Assembly: GCA_964498065.1 (NCBI GenBank)
Contig: CAZCFZ010000016.1
Coordinates: forward strand, 1 to 64,000
From: FEN-1297 sp964498065
GTDB lineage: Bacteria; Bacteroidota; Ignavibacteria; Ignavibacteriales; Ignavibacteriaceae
Direction: 5' to 3'
Length of the DNA: 64,000 bases
Shown here piece by piece: positions 61,483 through 64,000 of this stretch. How positions within the stretch are numbered: position 1 is the first letter of the stretch; each line of letters starts with the position of its first letter. The notes under the pieces were generated by a model that did not search any database, was not told where the DNA came from, and saw only the letters and a program-made list of their open reading frames with translations. Position numbers and translations under genes: made by a program.

Positions 61483-62013
61483 ATGCCGACAGACTTAAAA
61501 AAATATATTCGTGGCGTAAAAGATTTTCCTAAAAAAGGAATAATGTTCAGAGATATTACAACATTACTTAAAGATCCCGAAGCATCAAGAGAGACATTGG
61601 ATTTATTATTTAATTTTGCAAAAGATTTAAAAATCAATAAAGTTGTAGGAATAGAAGCAAGAGGTTTCATATTCGGTGCTTTATTAGCAGAAAAATTAAA
61701 TGCCGGGTTTGTTCCGATTAGAAAGCCCGGTAAATTACCGGCAGAAACCGAATCTGCAACTTATGCATTGGAATATGGAACCGATACGATCGAGATTCAT
61801 AAAGATGCTGTGCAATATGGTGAAAAAGTTCTTCTTCACGATGATCTTTTAGCAACAGGGGGAACTGCCAGGGCTGCTGCCGGTCTTATTGAAAAACTAG
61901 GCGGGGAAGTAGTCCAAATATCTTTCATTATTGAATTAACAATATTGAAAGGAAGAGAAAAGCTAAAGAACTATAATGTTAAGTCTTTAATTGAATACGA
62001 AACAGAAGAATAA
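61483..62013 (+). CDS. apt: adenine phosphoribosyltransferase
   Basis: Salvages adenine to AMP with PRPP, 176 aa. The motif GIEARGFIFGALLA (53-66), the RKPGKLP loop and the PRPP-binding VLLHDDLLATGGTARAA are complete. It follows the crotonase gene at 10 bases and converges with rsmI without an obvious terminator between them. Confidence 0.95.
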   Translation: MPTDLKKYIRGVKDFPKKGIMFRDITTLLKDPEASRETLDLLFNFAKDLKINKVVGIEARGFIFGALLAEKLNAGFVPIRKPGKLPAETESATYALEYGTDTIEIHKDAVQYGEKVLLHDDLLATGGTARAAAGLIEKLGGEVVQISFIIELTILKGREKLKNYNVKSLIEYETEE

Positions 62014-62050
62014 TATAAACATTTAAAAATTATTTAGTGTAAATATAAAT

Positions 62051-62734
62051 TTATCTTTCTTCCCAATTTTTTGGAGCTAATAAAACGACAAATTCTCCTT
62101 TTGTTATTTTATTTTTTACGTCATTCTTTAAATTAGCTGAAGTTCCGCGCCAAGTCTCTTCAAATTTTTTGGTAAGTTCGCGGCAAACAACAACAAATCT
62201 TTCAGGCATTATTTCGGAAAGTTCGTTTAATAACTTTTCAATTCTATAAGTAGATTCGTAAAGAATTATTGTCCTTTCTTCTTCGGCTAATTTATGAAGC
62301 TTTTTTTGCCGTCCCTTTTTTAAAGGTAGAAAACCTTCAAATAAAAAACTATCGGTCGGTAATCCGCTTATTGAAAGTGCGGTAATTGCTGCAGTTACCC
62401 CGGGAATAGGTTCAATACTAATATTCTCTTTAATAGCGGCGGAAACTAATCTTGTACCGGGATCGGAGATACCCGGAGTACCGGCATCTGAAACCAAAGC
62501 GCACGATTCACCTTTAATAATTCTATTCAGGACAAAATTAATTTTTGAAACCTCATTAACAGCATTTAAAGAAACCATTTCTTTTTTAATATCGTAATGG
62601 CTTAATATAATTGAAGTAACACGCGTATCTTCACAAACAACAAAATTTACTTCCTTTAACGTATCAATTGCTCTGAATGTAATATCTTTCAGATTACCAA
62701 TCGGTGTGCTTACTATATAAAGTTTATTTTCCAA
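62051..62734 (-). CDS. rsmI: 16S rRNA (cytidine(1402)-2'-O)-methyltransferase
   Basis: SAM-dependent tetrapyrrole-methylase-fold enzyme, 227 aa, methylating C1402 in the ribosomal P site. Motifs: VSTPIGNLKDITFRAI (8-23), CEDTR (34-38), SDAGTPGISDPG, and a C-terminal VCRELTKKFEETWRG. All are diagnostic of RsmI. Its promoter must lie in the 60 bases after the lat terminator. Confidence 0.95.
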   Translation of the reverse strand: MENKLYIVSTPIGNLKDITFRAIDTLKEVNFVVCEDTRVTSIILSHYDIKKEMVSLNAVNEVSKINFVLNRIIKGESCALVSDAGTPGISDPGTRLVSAAIKENISIEPIPGVTAAITALSISGLPTDSFLFEGFLPLKKGRQKKLHKLAEEERTIILYESTYRIEKLLNELSEIMPERFVVVCRELTKKFEETWRGTSANLKNDVKNKITKGEFVVLLAPKNWEER

Positions 62735-62744
62735 TTTATTTTAA

Positions 62745-62771
62745 AATGATAACGGCTCCAACATGGAGCCG
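62745..62771 (-). terminator. intrinsic terminator of lat
   Basis: Perfect 8-bp stem CGGCTCCA (62753-62760) / TGGAGCCG (62764-62771), 3-base loop; on the minus strand it is followed by TTATCATTTT. Located 27 bases past the lat stop. Confidence 0.75.
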
Positions 62772-62797
62772 CATCATGCAAGTAGTTATAAAATATT

Positions 62798-64000
62798 TTA
62801 ATTATTAGACTTGATCAAAAATAATACTTTTTTTATTATTTTCAAGCTCTCATCAAGAGCATCCGTGGTAACATTTAGAGGAGGTCTGAATCTAATTGAT
62901 TTTTCACCGCAACCGAGAATAAGAAGTTTTTCATTAAAGCATTTCTCACGAAATTCATTTCTTAATTTTGAATCGGGAAGATCGAATGAACACATTAAAC
63001 CTAATCCCCGTGCATTATTGACTAAAGCCGGAAACTCTTTCTGAATTTCATAAAGATTATCAAGCAGATATTTGCCTTTCTCTTTAGCATTCTCTACTAG
63101 ATTCTCTTCATCAATGATTTCCATTATATGCTTTGATCTGACCATATCGGTTAAATTCGCTCCCCAGGTAGAATTAATTCTGCTTGATTTATTAAAGCAA
63201 TTTTCCGGTATATCATCAATCCTGTCATTTACCATAATTCCGCACACTTGAGCTTTTTTACCGAATGTAATAATATCCGGTTTAACATAGTATTCGGATG
63301 CCCACATTTTACCGGTCAATCCGAATCCGGTTTGAACTTCATCAAACATAAGAAGAATTTCATTTTCGTCCGCAATTTGCCTCAGCTTCTCAAAAAATTC
63401 TTTTCTAAAAAAGTTGTCTCCTCCTTCTCCTTGAATTGGCTCTATAATTATCACCGCGATATCATCGGGATTATTCTTTATAGCTTCACTTATCTCATTA
63501 ACGGCCTGGTTTTCCAGCTTAATAATTTCCTGTAAATTTTCTTCAATAGGAAACTTAATTTTAGGATTTGTAATTCGCGGCCAATTAAATTTCGGATAGT
63601 ATTTAATTTTATTCGGTTCCGTATTAGTTAAAGACATTGTATAACCGCTTCGACCGTGAAATGCCTGCTTGAAGTGAATTACCTGATGTCCTTTTTCCTC
63701 CTTAATACCTTTCATAAAATTTTTCTGAACCTTCCAATCGAAAGCTACCTTTAAACCGTTTTCTACGGCTAATGCTCCGCCTGATATAAAAAATAAATGT
63801 TTCATATAATCAGGTTTTGCTAATTTTGCAAAAGTCTCAACAAATTCGGCCATTTGAACCGTATAAATATCGGAATTAGAAGGTTTGTTAATTGCTGTAT
63901 TTATAAGCTCATTTTTTACTGTTTCCGTAATTAGTTTTGGATGGTTCATACCTAATGCTGAAGAAGCAAAGAATGTAAAAAAGTCCAGGTATTCAGTTCC
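62798..64000 (-). CDS. lat: L-lysine 6-transaminase, partial (5' end outside the window)
   Basis: Class III aminotransferase of the lysine-epsilon family, moving the 6-amino group of lysine to 2-oxoglutarate. The frame stays open to the window edge with FFTFFASSALGMNHPKL preceding the first internal Met at 63949, so the true start lies beyond 64000. Motifs: FHGRSGYTMSLTNT, EPIQGEGGDNF, MFDEVQTGFG and the PLP lysine in TFGKKAQVCG (last K of the pair). These match Lat more closely than ornithine or GABA aminotransferases. No lysine-pathway partner is visible downstream. Confidence 0.88.
   Translation of the reverse strand, partial: GTEYLDFFTFFASSALGMNHPKLITETVKNELINTAINKPSNSDIYTVQMAEFVETFAKLAKPDYMKHLFFISGGALAVENGLKVAFDWKVQKNFMKGIKEEKGHQVIHFKQAFHGRSGYTMSLTNTEPNKIKYYPKFNWPRITNPKIKFPIEENLQEIIKLENQAVNEISEAIKNNPDDIAVIIIEPIQGEGGDNFFRKEFFEKLRQIADENEILLMFDEVQTGFGLTGKMWASEYYVKPDIITFGKKAQVCGIMVNDRIDDIPENCFNKSSRINSTWGANLTDMVRSKHIMEIIDEENLVENAKEKGKYLLDNLYEIQKEFPALVNNARGLGLMCSFDLPDSKLRNEFREKCFNEKLLILGCGEKSIRFRPPLNVTTDALDESLKIIKKVLFLIKSNN

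Noticed and set aside
1..64000. CRISPR arrays, prophage or full insertion sequences
   Set aside because: No regularly spaced direct repeats, no cas, transposase, integrase or phage structural genes were seen on either strand.

Overview
The window is a low-GC (roughly one third G+C by eye), gene-dense bacterial chromosome segment. The best fit is a member of the Bacteroidota/Chlorobiota/Ignavibacteriota group, most likely an Ignavibacteria-type organism. Supporting signs are a GWxTD-domain protein, a Hc1-type histone H1-like protein, a SPOR lipoprotein, lipoprotein and outer-membrane barrel genes of a Gram-negative envelope, ftsE separated from ftsX, a nuo operon without nuoEFG, and an L-lysine 6-transaminase. 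This is inference from gene content; no rRNA is present to settle it. Several genes start with TTG or GTG.

Layout. 1-700: end of the ATP synthase operon (atpD tail, atpC). 744-4583 (minus): a LON-domain protein, Mn-type superoxide dismutase, and an iron-sulfur group iscA / unknown 102-aa protein / iscS / iscR with a clear palindromic operator at the iscR start. The iscU position is taken by a protein with no cysteine. 4893-8076: an AAA/DUF4143 ATPase behind a terminator-like hairpin, a decayed small membrane protein gene, and an atypical thioredoxin-like/thioredoxin-reductase-like pair. 8077-11000: a secreted Asp-box (sialidase-like) protein and a secreted BamE-like protein, separated by an unusual concentration of inverted-repeat elements. 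11011-21483 (minus): the 11-gene complex I operon nuoABCDHIJKLMN.

21871-34143 (plus): alr, an unknown 291-aa protein, a mannose-1-phosphate guanylyltransferase, an RpiB-like protein whose active site is altered, pyrK-pyrD, folC, rho, a GWxTD protein, pdxA, a methyltransferase and ftsE. 34159-40245: adk, a frameshifted VOC-family gene, tadA, tRNA-Arg(UCG), an MFS transporter, a membrane protein, an LCM-type methyltransferase and a DUF3795 protein, with dispersed palindromic repeats in the gaps. 40767-42573 (minus): hutI and a SPOR lipoprotein. 42803-48611 (plus): glgA, gmhB, then a lipoprotein, an outer-membrane barrel and a TPR protein, ending in a strong terminator.

48826-51880: glyA, tatC and a polyprenyl diphosphate synthase. 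51907-53719 (minus): a universal stress protein, a cyclic-nucleotide-binding protein and a stand-alone HisA homologue. 53996-62013 (plus): alpha/beta hydrolase, bioY, an HdrD/GlpC-like iron-sulfur membrane oxidoreductase, the histone H1-like protein, a CapA-like protein, dusB, a PAP2-like membrane protein, an enoyl-CoA hydratase/isomerase and apt. 62051-64000 (minus): rsmI and the 3' part of lat, which runs off the window.

Most of the window is housekeeping (energy metabolism, Fe-S assembly, nucleotide and cofactor synthesis, envelope). I found no CRISPR array, transposase, prophage or obvious defence island. The points most worth a second look are the cysteine-free protein in the IscU slot, the doubly unusual thioredoxin/reductase pair, the RpiB-like protein with the catalytic Cys replaced by Asp, two genes broken in simple ways (6344-6592 and 35400-35782), and several families of small palindromic intergenic elements.
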